The position numbers and the translations under genes were made by a program. The notes below the pieces were generated by a model that made no database searches, was not told the origin of the DNA, and saw only the letters and a list, made by a program, of their open reading frames with translations. Positions 6,056-10,912 of a stretch of DNA of 17,367 nt are shown here, piece after piece; position 1 is the first letter of the stretch, and the number at the start of each line of letters is the position of its first letter. Source of the stretch: JAGOPO01 sp035524755 (GTDB lineage: Bacteria; Patescibacteriota; Minisyncoccia; 2-02-FULL-40-12; GWA2-44-9); contig DATKOD010000019.1 in assembly GCA_035524755.1 (NCBI GenBank), positions 1 to 17,367 on the forward strand, read 5' to 3'.

Positions 6056-6679
6056 GTGGCATACCTCTTCATTCCGCTCGCAATCTTCGTGGTCGCCGTC
6101 GTAGCCGTCGCCATCATCGTGGGACGGAAGGTGTCGTACCTGCGGAAACTGTCCCCCGAATCTCATGAGACGGGTGACACCATTCTGCACGACTTCGCGC
6201 CGGAGGTCATCGACTGGGCGCGCGGCGTGCCGTGGCGTCAGTACCTGCACCGCGCGCTATCGGAGCTGGAGATCGGTCTCAACCGCCTGCGCCAGGCGAT
6301 GTACGCGCTGGGACACGCGTCGGAATCGGTGATGAAGGGAGTCCGCAAAGCCGGACAAAAGGCGGCGCGATCACACGAGGCGGCAGTGGCTCAGCTGGAG
6401 GAAGAGAAGAAGGAGCGCGAGGCGGAATTCGACCCGGACGAAGTCGACCTGACCGATCCCGAACAACTCAAGGCCGAAGAGCAGCGGCTCATCATCGCCA
6501 TCGCCCAGAACCCCAAGGACGTGTCGCTCTACAGCGACATCGCACGCGTCTACATGCGCCTGCACGCCTACGGGGACGCCGTAGAGGCATTGGAGCAGGC
6601 GGTCAAGCTGGACCCGGACACGACGGAATACCTCAAGCGCCTGGAGCGCGCCCGCCGCAAGCGGGACGGGGCCGTTTGA
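6056..6679 (+). CDS. Membrane-anchored TPR protein
   Basis: 207 residues. A single N-terminal transmembrane helix (3-23, IPLAIFVVAVVAVAIIVG) acts as anchor. A basic/charged region follows (24-100), then an Ala/Glu/Lys helix likely to be coiled coil (about 100-135). At about 140-195 there is a TPR pair (LYSDIARVYMRLHAYGDAVE, ALEQAVKLDPDT). The start is GTG 6056, 1 nt after the tsf stop, with no Shine-Dalgarno; translation probably depends on termination at tsf. The TPRs face the cytoplasm or the outside depending on topology, which I cannot settle. Function unknown; the operon position with rpsB-tsf hints at co-expression, not mechanism. Its TGA stop lies inside the next promoter's -35 box. 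Confidence 0.8.
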   Translation: MAYLFIPLAIFVVAVVAVAIIVGRKVSYLRKLSPESHETGDTILHDFAPEVIDWARGVPWRQYLHRALSELEIGLNRLRQAMYALGHASESVMKGVRKAGQKAARSHEAAVAQLEEEKKEREAEFDPDEVDLTDPEQLKAEEQRLIIAIAQNPKDVSLYSDIARVYMRLHAYGDAVEALEQAVKLDPDTTEYLKRLERARRKRDGAV

Positions 6680-6704
6680 TTCCGGGCGCTTTTTCTGCTA
6701 TACT
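6676..6704 (+). promoter_or_regulatory. Promoter of the tRNA-rpmG operon
   Basis: TTGATT (6676-6681), 17-nt spacer, extended TGC and TATACT (6699-6704). The TGA in the -35 box is the stop codon of the TPR gene (6677-6679). The predicted start is near 6711, about 8 nt before the first tRNA. Confidence 0.85.
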
Positions 6705-6718
6705 ATTCCGAGCTATCT

Positions 6719-6790
6719 GCCGGGATAGCTCAGCGGTAGAGCAACTGTTTTGTAAACAGTAGGTCGTCGGTTCAAATCCGACTCCCGGCT
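6719..6790 (+). tRNA. tRNA-Thr (anticodon UGU)
   Basis: 72 nt. Acceptor GCCGGGA pairs with TCCCGGC, D-arm GCTC/GAGC, anticodon TGT at 6751-6753 in a 7-nt loop on a 5-bp stem, T-arm GTCGG/CCGAC with TTCAAAT. CCA is not encoded. Its body is close to that of the second Thr tRNA in this operon. Confidence 0.97.
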
Positions 6791-6808
6791 CTGCCAAGTC
6801 TTACCAAT

Positions 6809-6892
6809 GGGGGTGTGGTGGAGTAGTCAATCACAGCAGACTGTAAATCTGCCGGCCATTGGCCTACGTAGGTGCAAATCCTACCGCCCCCA
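6809..6892 (+). tRNA. tRNA-Tyr (anticodon GUA)
   Basis: 84 nt class II tRNA with a long variable arm, normal for bacterial Tyr. Acceptor GGGGGTG pairs with CGCCCCC (one G-U), discriminator A, anticodon GTA at 6843-6845 between GCAGA and TCTGC, T-arm GTAGG/CCTAC. CCA is not encoded. Confidence 0.97.
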
Positions 6893-6900
6893 CAGGAACT

Positions 6901-7053
6901 ATGATAAAAAAGATCGGACGAAAGTGGGTGGTGCTGTCGGAGACGACCGGACGGTCGTTCGGCTCCTACGCGACCAGGCGCGAAGCGGTGGTACGGCTCG
7001 GTCAGGTGGAGTTCTTCAAGCATCGGGCGGCCGCGGTCAAAAAAAGGAGATAG
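6901..7053 (+). CDS. 50-aa protein encoded between two tRNAs
   Basis: Small basic protein with the pattern KWVVLSETTGRSFGSYATRREA followed by QVEFFKHR. This looks like the short beta-beta-alpha domain seen in small Patescibacteria and phage proteins (GK.LG.Y.T+.EA..RL.QVE.FK). The function is not known to me. The ATG starts 8 nt after the tRNA-Tyr 3' end, with AGGA as a tight Shine-Dalgarno. The TAG stop ends 1 nt before the first base of tRNA-Thr(GGU), so tRNA 3'- and 5'-processing would free a ~160-nt mRNA with almost no untranslated ends. An in-frame upstream start at 6859 would lie inside tRNA-Tyr and is rejected. Confidence 0.8.
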   Translation: MIKKIGRKWVVLSETTGRSFGSYATRREAVVRLGQVEFFKHRAAAVKKRR

Positions 7054-7054
7054 C

Positions 7055-7129
7055 GCCGTTGTAGCTCAGTGGTAGAGCAACTCCATGGTAAGGAGTAGGT
7101 CGTCGGTTCAATCCCGACCAACGGCTCCA
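7055..7129 (+). tRNA. tRNA-Thr (anticodon GGU), CCA encoded
   Basis: Acceptor GCCGTTG pairs with CAACGGC, anticodon stem ACTCC/GGAGT with GGT in the loop, T-arm GTCGG/CCGAC, discriminator T at 7126. Positions 7127-7129 read CCA; the neighbouring tRNAs have no encoded CCA. Confidence 0.97.
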
Positions 7130-7145
7130 GTAACAACAAAACATC

Positions 7146-7310
7146 ATGTCACAAGATAACCTCATCCGTCTGAAGTGCAGCAAGTGCAAGAGCGCCAACT
7201 ACTACACCAACAAGAACAAGAAGAAGGTGGAGCGGAAGCTCGAGTACAAGAAGTTCTGCAAGATGTGCCGGAAGACCACCGTGCACAAGGAATCCAAGAT
7301 CACCGGCTAA
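7146..7310 (+). CDS. rpmG: 50S ribosomal protein bL33
   Basis: 54 residues. Zinc-type bL33 with CSKC (11-14) and CKMC (38-41). The basic middle (YYTNKNKKKVERKLEYKKFC) is the family signature, and the C-terminus KTTVHKESK is typical. It sits on the 50S near the E site. It starts 16 nt after the CCA of tRNA-Thr, with no Shine-Dalgarno, so its mRNA 5' end is probably made by tRNA processing. It closes the tRNA operon and is followed directly by a 13-bp terminator hairpin. Confidence 0.95.
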   Translation: MSQDNLIRLKCSKCKSANYYTNKNKKKVERKLEYKKFCKMCRKTTVHKESKITG

Positions 7311-7340
7311 TCAAAAATCCCCCGTGAGGGGGATTTTTGA
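7311..7340. terminator. Bidirectional terminator between rpmG and the His-rich gene
   Basis: Perfect 13-bp inverted repeat TCAAAAATCCCCC/GGGGGATTTTTGA with GTGA loop; T-runs on both strands serve both convergent genes. Confidence 0.92.
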
Positions 7341-7343
7341 TGA

Positions 7344-7562
7344 CTACCGGGCGAAGAAGACGCCCAGGAAGTACGGCCACACGACGATGGCCAGTACGCC
7401 CTTCCAGAACGCGAGTTTCAGGAAGCCGATGGTGAACAGCCATCCGACCGCCCAGAGCCCCATCCGGCATCCGCCGTGGTGCCACCCGTGATGTTTGTGG
7501 TGCCATCTCCCGCCGCACTTCTCACAACTCTGCACCGGCATTGTTGTTTGTTCGTTTTCCAT
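7344..7562 (-). CDS. Small His-rich membrane protein with CxxC
   Basis: 72 residues. After a polar start come CEKC (13-16), a histidine cluster HHKHHGWHHGG (about 20-30) and another Cys at about 31. One long or two short hydrophobic segments follow (about 33-70), rich in Trp and Phe. The Cys/His cluster could bind a metal at the membrane surface; that is inference. The start is ATG 7562. An extended -10 (TGG TATGAT) ends 6 nt before it and there is no room for a Shine-Dalgarno, so the mRNA is probably leaderless. I do not recognise a named family. Confidence 0.7.
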   Translation of the reverse strand: MENEQTTMPVQSCEKCGGRWHHKHHGWHHGGCRMGLWAVGWLFTIGFLKLAFWKGVLAIVVWPYFLGVFFAR

Positions 7563-7568
7563 GCCGCT

Positions 7569-7577
7569 ATCATACCA
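7569..7577 (-). promoter_or_regulatory. Extended -10 promoter, leaderless start
   Basis: TGG TATGAT (7577-7569), no good -35 box. It abuts the T-run of the preceding terminator. Transcription is predicted to begin at or next to the A of ATG 7562. Confidence 0.6.
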
Positions 7578-7578
7578 T

Positions 7579-7609
7579 AAAAAGAACGACGCCCGTATGA
7601 AGGCGTCGT
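7579..7609 (-). terminator. Terminator of the 91-aa protein gene
   Basis: 8-bp stem (7609-7602 with 7593-7586) followed on the minus strand by TTCTTTTT. It begins 4 nt past the stop codon at 7613. Confidence 0.85.
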
Positions 7610-7612
7610 GCA

Positions 7613-7888
7613 TCACGGACTGTTGTGCTCTTTGAGCTCCTGGACGGTGTAGATGCCGCAGGCCCAGAGGCATCCCTGCACGAAGCCGAGCCAGCGGAAC
7701 GCTTTGTCCATCCGACCTTCGCGCGCGAACCGGTCGATTTCGGCGAGCATCGCGTAGCAGTGCTCGAGCGCCTGTACCATCGTCGGTCCCGGTTCGACAT
7801 CGGCCGGCTGACGGACCGGTGTGAGCTTCAGCACCGCGAACGTCTCCCGGTATCGTGCAGTCACTTCACGGATGTTTTCTGCGGTCAT
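7613..7888 (-). CDS. Conserved small protein with the FRWLGFVQG motif
   Basis: 91 residues, all-helical by eye. The central helix ALEHCYAMLAEIDRFAREGR is followed by KAFRWLGFVQGCLWACGIYTVQELKEHN. I recall this C-terminal block as conserved among Patescibacteria and some phage hypothetical proteins, without a known function. The start is ATG 7888, with GAGG (7898-7895) 6 nt upstream; a longer in-frame start at 7900 would overlap that Shine-Dalgarno. It has its own promoter and its own terminator, so it is a single-gene unit. Its three Cys are scattered and show no zinc pattern. Confidence 0.75.
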   Translation of the reverse strand: MTAENIREVTARYRETFAVLKLTPVRQPADVEPGPTMVQALEHCYAMLAEIDRFAREGRMDKAFRWLGFVQGCLWACGIYTVQELKEHNSP

Positions 7889-7911
7889 ATCACACCTCAA
7901 AGAACGTCACA

Positions 7912-7940
7912 ATCATGCCGTAATTTTATTATGTCGTCAA
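7912..7940 (-). promoter_or_regulatory. Promoter of the 91-aa protein gene
   Basis: TTGACG (7940-7935), 17-nt AT-rich spacer, CATGAT (7917-7912). The leader is about 15-20 nt, enough for the Shine-Dalgarno. Confidence 0.6.
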
Positions 7941-8001
7941 TGCACCAAATCGTCCGGTGCGGTTGTACTACGTATGTAAGGAAGCTTAACTATATATCTT
8001 T

Positions 8002-8733
8002 ATGCAGGCTAAGAAGTTTTTCGGTCCGTTAGTGTTCGCAGGATTGGCGGTGAGTTTTGCGTTCGCGGCGCCGGCTCTGGCCCAGACGAACGATGCCTGG
8101 GGAAATCACGTGGGCGGAAGGATGATGATGCGGCCGGGCATCATCGGATCGGTGTCCGCGATCAGCGGCACCACGCTGACGGTCACGGGCAAGGTCGGCC
8201 CGCAGGGCGGTACGGCCACGACCTACACGGTCGATGCATCCGGCGCAACGGTGACCAAGAACGGAACAGCCTCGTCCGTCTCCGCCATCGCCGTCGGTGA
8301 TATGGTGATGGTCCAGGGGACCGTGAACGGCACGTCGGTGACCGCTACCGCGATCCGCGACGGAATGCCCGCGCGGCCGCAAAATACACCCAATCCCATC
8401 ATCCAGGGCAACGGTGAGCCGGTCGTCGCAGGAAGCGTGACCGCGATCAACGGTTCGACGCTGACCATCACCAACAAGAGCAGCATCACCTACACGATAG
8501 ATGCATCGAACGCGACGGTCGTCGTGAAGGGTGCCAGCTCATCGGTCGGCAGTGTGGCGGTCGGTGACAACGTGGTCGTCCAGGGTACGGTCAATGGGAC
8601 GTCCGTCGTTGCCGCATCCGTCATCGACCAGGGCGGCACTGCGGCACCGCGGAGTCCCGGTCTGGCGCTCGGAGTGCATCTCGGACTTTTCCGGGGTATC
8701 GGCAGCTTCTTCAAGCACCTCTTCGGGTTCTAA
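8002..8733 (+). CDS. Secreted protein with two DUF5666 repeats
   Basis: 243 residues. Signal peptide 1-27 (KK, hydrophobic core, APALA then QT). Two DUF5666-type beta repeats follow at about 47-118 and 141-211. Each starts GSVSAI or GSVTAI with a STLT/TTLT strand, then Y(T)VDASGATV or IDASNATV, and ends VGD..VVQGTVNGTSV.A..I. The repeats are clearly homologous to each other. The tail (about 222-243, LALGVHLGLF...FFKHLFGF) is hydrophobic and aromatic, like that of the secreted protein ending at 949. DUF5666 has no assigned activity. There is no Shine-Dalgarno; an AT stretch TATATA at 7991-7996 lies just before the ATG and could be a -10 box, which would leave little or no leader. Confidence 0.88.
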   Translation: MQAKKFFGPLVFAGLAVSFAFAAPALAQTNDAWGNHVGGRMMMRPGIIGSVSAISGTTLTVTGKVGPQGGTATTYTVDASGATVTKNGTASSVSAIAVGDMVMVQGTVNGTSVTATAIRDGMPARPQNTPNPIIQGNGEPVVAGSVTAINGSTLTITNKSSITYTIDASNATVVVKGASSSVGSVAVGDNVVVQGTVNGTSVVAASVIDQGGTAAPRSPGLALGVHLGLFRGIGSFFKHLFGF

Positions 8734-8743
8734 AGCTATCCGA

Positions 8744-8777
8744 ATCAAAAACACCCGCTCCCGCGGGTGTTTTTGAT
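8744..8777. terminator. Bidirectional terminator
   Basis: Perfect 15-bp inverted repeat with TCCC loop and five T on each strand, between the convergent DUF5666 gene and the DUF883-like gene. Confidence 0.93.
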
Positions 8778-8782
8778 GGAGG

Positions 8783-9058
8783 TCATTTCACCAGTTGCGT
8801 GCGCGCCGCCGCGACAGCCTGCTTGAGATCGTCCGCGGCTTTGTCGAAGCCCTCTTTGAGTTCACCGCTTGCAGCGGCACCCGCGGCTTGCAGAGCCTGC
8901 GCTTTCTCGTTCGCCTTCATCAGCTTTTGTTCGACATTCGCCCGGGATTGTTCCACCTTCGCCTTTGCCTCTTCAGAACCCGCGGCGGCGAGCATTTTGA
9001 TGTCAGCCATGAGCTTGGCTGCATCCTCTTTTAGTACACCAAAACTCGATGTATCCAT
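8783..9058 (-). CDS. Small Ala/Lys-rich helical protein (DUF883/ElaB-like)
   Basis: 91 residues, nearly all helix, rich in Ala, Lys, Glu and Gln. The pattern LKEDAAKLMADIKMLAAAG...AKAKVEQSRANVEQKLMKA recalls ElaB/YqjD (DUF883) proteins, which bind ribosomes or membranes. The C-terminal transmembrane helix of that family is missing here. The assignment is weak because low-complexity helices look alike. The start is uncertain. ATG 9058 has no Shine-Dalgarno. GTG 9076, 9 nt after a -10 box, would give a leaderless product 6 residues longer. The gene shares a bidirectional terminator with the DUF5666 gene. Confidence 0.65.
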   Translation of the reverse strand: MDTSSFGVLKEDAAKLMADIKMLAAAGSEEAKAKVEQSRANVEQKLMKANEKAQALQAAGAAASGELKEGFDKAADDLKQAVAAARTQLVK

Positions 9059-9085
9059 ATGTGAACTATTAAGCACTACATCTCA

Positions 9086-9094
9086 ACTATACCA
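9086..9094 (-). promoter_or_regulatory. Extended -10 promoter downstream of tRNA-Trp
   Basis: TGG TATAGT (9094-9086), starting 6 nt past the tRNA-Trp 3' end, with no clear -35. The helical protein gene may also be read from the tRNA promoter. Confidence 0.5.
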
Positions 9095-9099
9095 CGATG

Positions 9100-9170
9100 C
9101 GGGGGATGTAGGAATCGAACCCACGTCCGCGGTTTTGGAGACCGCCGTCCTACCATTGAACGAATCCCCC
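9100..9170 (-). tRNA. tRNA-Trp (anticodon CCA)
   Basis: 71 nt. Acceptor GGGGGAT pairs with ATCCCCC, discriminator G as usual for bacterial Trp. The anticodon stem GCGGT/ACCGC carries CCA (plus-strand 9136-9138). T-arm GTGGG/CCTAC with one G-U. The 3' CCA is not encoded. Confidence 0.97.
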
Positions 9171-9179
9171 GAAGTCCGT

Positions 9180-9209
9180 ATTCTACCACGAAAACCGCGC
9201 TCTTGCCAG
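9180..9209 (-). promoter_or_regulatory. Promoter of tRNA-Trp (shares its -35 box)
   Basis: CTGGCA (9209-9204), 18-nt spacer, extended TGG and TAGAAT (9185-9180). The tRNA begins 9 nt after the -10 box. Confidence 0.6.
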
Positions 9210-9230
9210 CGCACTCCCGAGTGCTAGACT
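9203..9230 (+). promoter_or_regulatory. Promoter of the 98-aa gene (shares its -35 box)
   Basis: TTGCCA (9203-9208), 16-nt spacer, extended TGC and TAGACT (9225-9230). Five bases of the -35 are shared with the divergent tRNA-Trp promoter. Confidence 0.65.
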
Positions 9231-9253
9231 GGCGGCGCTCTTTGGAGGAAGCC

Positions 9254-9550
9254 ATGCGCTGGTTCAAAGTCGGCAAGACGATCGTGTCCCATCCCGAGAA
9301 GTCGATGTACGCGCTCTTCGACGAAGAGCAGACCATGCGGCCGGTGCTGCGCTTCGGGACGCTTGCCGATCTGGCGACGTTCCTGCGCGGTTCGAGGACC
9401 GGCCTGAACGACGTCGAGGTCCGGTGCATCAAGAACGAACTGCCGGCCATCGTCTGGAAGCCCGACGACACGCTGACGGACACCGTTCTGGAGTGCCAGC
9501 GGCTCGACGAGGACGAGCTGCGTGAGCTCGCACGACTCCTGCGTCAGTGA
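9254..9550 (+). CDS. Hypothetical protein, 98 aa
   Basis: Unrecognised soluble protein. It starts with a beta-like segment (MRWFKVGKTIVSHP), continues with an Asp/Glu-rich middle, and ends in an amphipathic helix (RLDEDELRELARLLRQ). There is no signal, membrane segment, Cys pair or catalytic motif. The start at ATG 9254 is fixed by GGAGG (9244-9248) 5 nt upstream and by the promoter at 9203-9230, which excludes the longer frame. It ends in a strong terminator, so it is a single-gene unit. It is divergent from tRNA-Trp, with which it shares promoter DNA. Confidence 0.75.
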   Translation: MRWFKVGKTIVSHPEKSMYALFDEEQTMRPVLRFGTLADLATFLRGSRTGLNDVEVRCIKNELPAIVWKPDDTLTDTVLECQRLDEDELRELARLLRQ

Positions 9551-9555
9551 CCGCC

Positions 9556-9588
9556 GGCCGCCCACACGATGGGCGGCCTTTCCTTTTC
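9556..9588 (+). terminator. Terminator of the 98-aa gene
   Basis: 9-bp GC-rich stem (9556-9564 with 9570-9578), loop CACGA, then TTTCCTTTTCC. Confidence 0.88.
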
Positions 9589-9597
9589 CGTCCCGCT

Positions 9598-9606
9598 TGG
9601 TAAGGT
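9598..9606 (+). promoter_or_regulatory. Possible extended -10 promoter of the membrane repeat protein
   Basis: TGG TAAGGT, no convincing -35. It lies just after a terminator and about 33 nt before the GTG start, where a promoter is required. Confidence 0.35.
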
Positions 9607-9638
9607 ATGGCGTCTTTCACAATAGAAAGAGGTGCTCT

Positions 9639-10811
9639 GTGAGGTTCCTGATCCGTCTGTGGAACACCAACCCGCTCTGGATCGTGGGGACGATCCTTGG
9701 GGTGGAGGCGATCTTCTACGTCGCGGGTACGATCTCGGCGGACATCGCGGCCATCGCGCCGCTGGTCATGGTGCTGGCGTACGTCCAGAACATGACGTAC
9801 GGCCTGCAGTCGCGGTCGGCCAACCGCAACAGCAACGCCTACCACGCCATCGCGGCGCTGGCGGCGAACTTCGTGTTCTTCCTGAACCGGAAGCTGCTGG
9901 TATCCAAGGAAGTGCCGATCGTGCTGCTGTCGGCGTACGTGTTCTTCACCATCATGGGCACGCTCCACGGCAACAGCATCAGCATGAAGATCGAGCACAT
10001 GCTCGGGCTGAGCGCCGAGGGCGCCAAGGGGAAGCCGCAGTTGATGAAACTCTGGCCGACCGTTGCGTGTCTCTCGCTGGTGCTCGCCGTCCAGGTCGCT
10101 CTCGGCTCGTCCATCGTCAGCCGCGGCGTACTGATCTCATTGCTGGTGGTGACCGCACTGGGGAACTTCTCGTTCTCGCTCCTGCGTGTCGCGCGCAGCA
10201 CTGACCACTACTGGTTCCATGCAGGCGCCGTGGTCCTCAACCTGGGCCTGGGCTTCACCGAGCTGCTCATCATGATCGGCAACAAGTTCGACTGGAGCCT
10301 ATTCTTGCCGACGGCGACCGGAAGCATCATCGGCTCGCTCATCGGGGCGAATCTCGGTCAGGAAGTCGGCAAGAAGCTCAAGGCGGCGTTCGATGCCCAC
10401 GTGAGCGGCGGCGTGAAGGTCCTCTGGCCCGGGCGTCAGCTCGCAGTCCTGTCGCTGGGCCTGGTGGTGCACCTGGTCGTCTACTGGCTATCCAACTGGC
10501 GCGGAGCGCTGGCCCTGCTGGCCGTCTCCGTCATCCAGGCCTGGAGCTTCACCATCGTCAGCCGCGCTCGTCAGCGTAACAACCAGCAGTACCTGGCGTG
10601 GGCGTCGGTCTTCTCCAATGGCATCTGGTACGTCTGCATGCACTACCTCGCGCAGGGGAAGATCACGCTGGAAAAGGCGGCGCCGTATCTGGTCGGCAAT
10701 GCCAGCGGCAGTCTGGTCGGCCAGAACGTGGCCATGAAGGTGGAGCAGGCGACCGGTGCCTTGATGGAAGACATGAAGCCGAAGACGGTCGCGGTGCCTG
10801 CGACCGCATGA
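9639..10811 (+). CDS. Polytopic membrane protein made of three ~110-residue repeats, unknown family
   Basis: 390 residues, about 11-12 predicted membrane segments. The start is GTG 9639, with AAGAGG (9627-9632) 6 nt upstream. Three homologous units can be seen at about 11-123, 138-247 and 262-373. In units 1 and 3 a loop SRxxxRNxxxY (58-68 and 308-318) is followed by a helix with Asn. A C-terminal element then shows Y, GxxxG spacing and MK(I/V)E (116-119 and 366-369). Unit 2 keeps the Arg-rich loop and the G-S-x-x-G element. Strongly conserved polar Asn, Arg and Gly inside membrane segments suggest a transporter, channel or sensor rather than a simple anchor. The GxxxG/MKxE end faintly recalls the DUF5698/DUF2179 membrane domain; that is a guess. 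Confidence 0.8.
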   Translation: MRFLIRLWNTNPLWIVGTILGVEAIFYVAGTISADIAAIAPLVMVLAYVQNMTYGLQSRSANRNSNAYHAIAALAANFVFFLNRKLLVSKEVPIVLLSAYVFFTIMGTLHGNSISMKIEHMLGLSAEGAKGKPQLMKLWPTVACLSLVLAVQVALGSSIVSRGVLISLLVVTALGNFSFSLLRVARSTDHYWFHAGAVVLNLGLGFTELLIMIGNKFDWSLFLPTATGSIIGSLIGANLGQEVGKKLKAAFDAHVSGGVKVLWPGRQLAVLSLGLVVHLVVYWLSNWRGALALLAVSVIQAWSFTIVSRARQRNNQQYLAWASVFSNGIWYVCMHYLAQGKITLEKAAPYLVGNASGSLVGQNVAMKVEQATGALMEDMKPKTVAVPATA

Positions 10812-10817
10812 GTTCCC

Positions 10818-10849
10818 GAGGGTGGCGAATGCCACCCTCTTTTCTTTGC
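10818..10849 (+). terminator. Terminator of the membrane repeat protein gene
   Basis: 9-bp stem GAGGGTGGC/GCCACCCTC with GAAT loop, then TTTTCTTT, 7 nt past the stop codon. Confidence 0.9.
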
Positions 10850-10858
10850 GTTCGCATT

Positions 10859-10867
10859 TGCTACAGT
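10859..10867 (+). promoter_or_regulatory. Extended -10 promoter of the 944-aa gene
   Basis: TGC TACAGT with no good -35. The start of transcription, about 7 nt downstream, falls on G10874, the first base of the leader pseudoknot. Confidence 0.55.
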
Positions 10868-10873
10868 GCCCGT

Positions 10874-10899
10874 GAGTTCGCTAACAACTCATGGTTAGC
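10874..10899 (+). promoter_or_regulatory. Predicted H-type pseudoknot in the 5' leader
   Basis: Stem 1 is GAGTT (10874-10878) with AACTC (10886-10890). Stem 2 is GCTAAC (10880-10885) with GTTAGC (10894-10899). The strands interleave, with loops of 1, 0 and 3 nt, which fits a compact pseudoknot. GAGGAGG (10901-10907) follows at once and lies 5 nt before the ATG, so folding could set translation or shield the mRNA 5' end. If not a pseudoknot, the two stems are mutually compatible only through interleaving and otherwise compete. Confidence 0.5.
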
Positions 10900-10912
10900 A
10901 GAGGAGGCTCGC

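Noticed and set aside
6809..6892. Leu or Ser tRNA, because of the long variable arm
   Set aside because: The anticodon loop reads GTA, so it is Tyr, which also has a long arm in bacteria.
10598..10912. Longer start for the 944-aa protein
   Set aside because: It would overlap the membrane protein gene, a terminator and the promoter; GAGGAGG before ATG 10913 decides the start.
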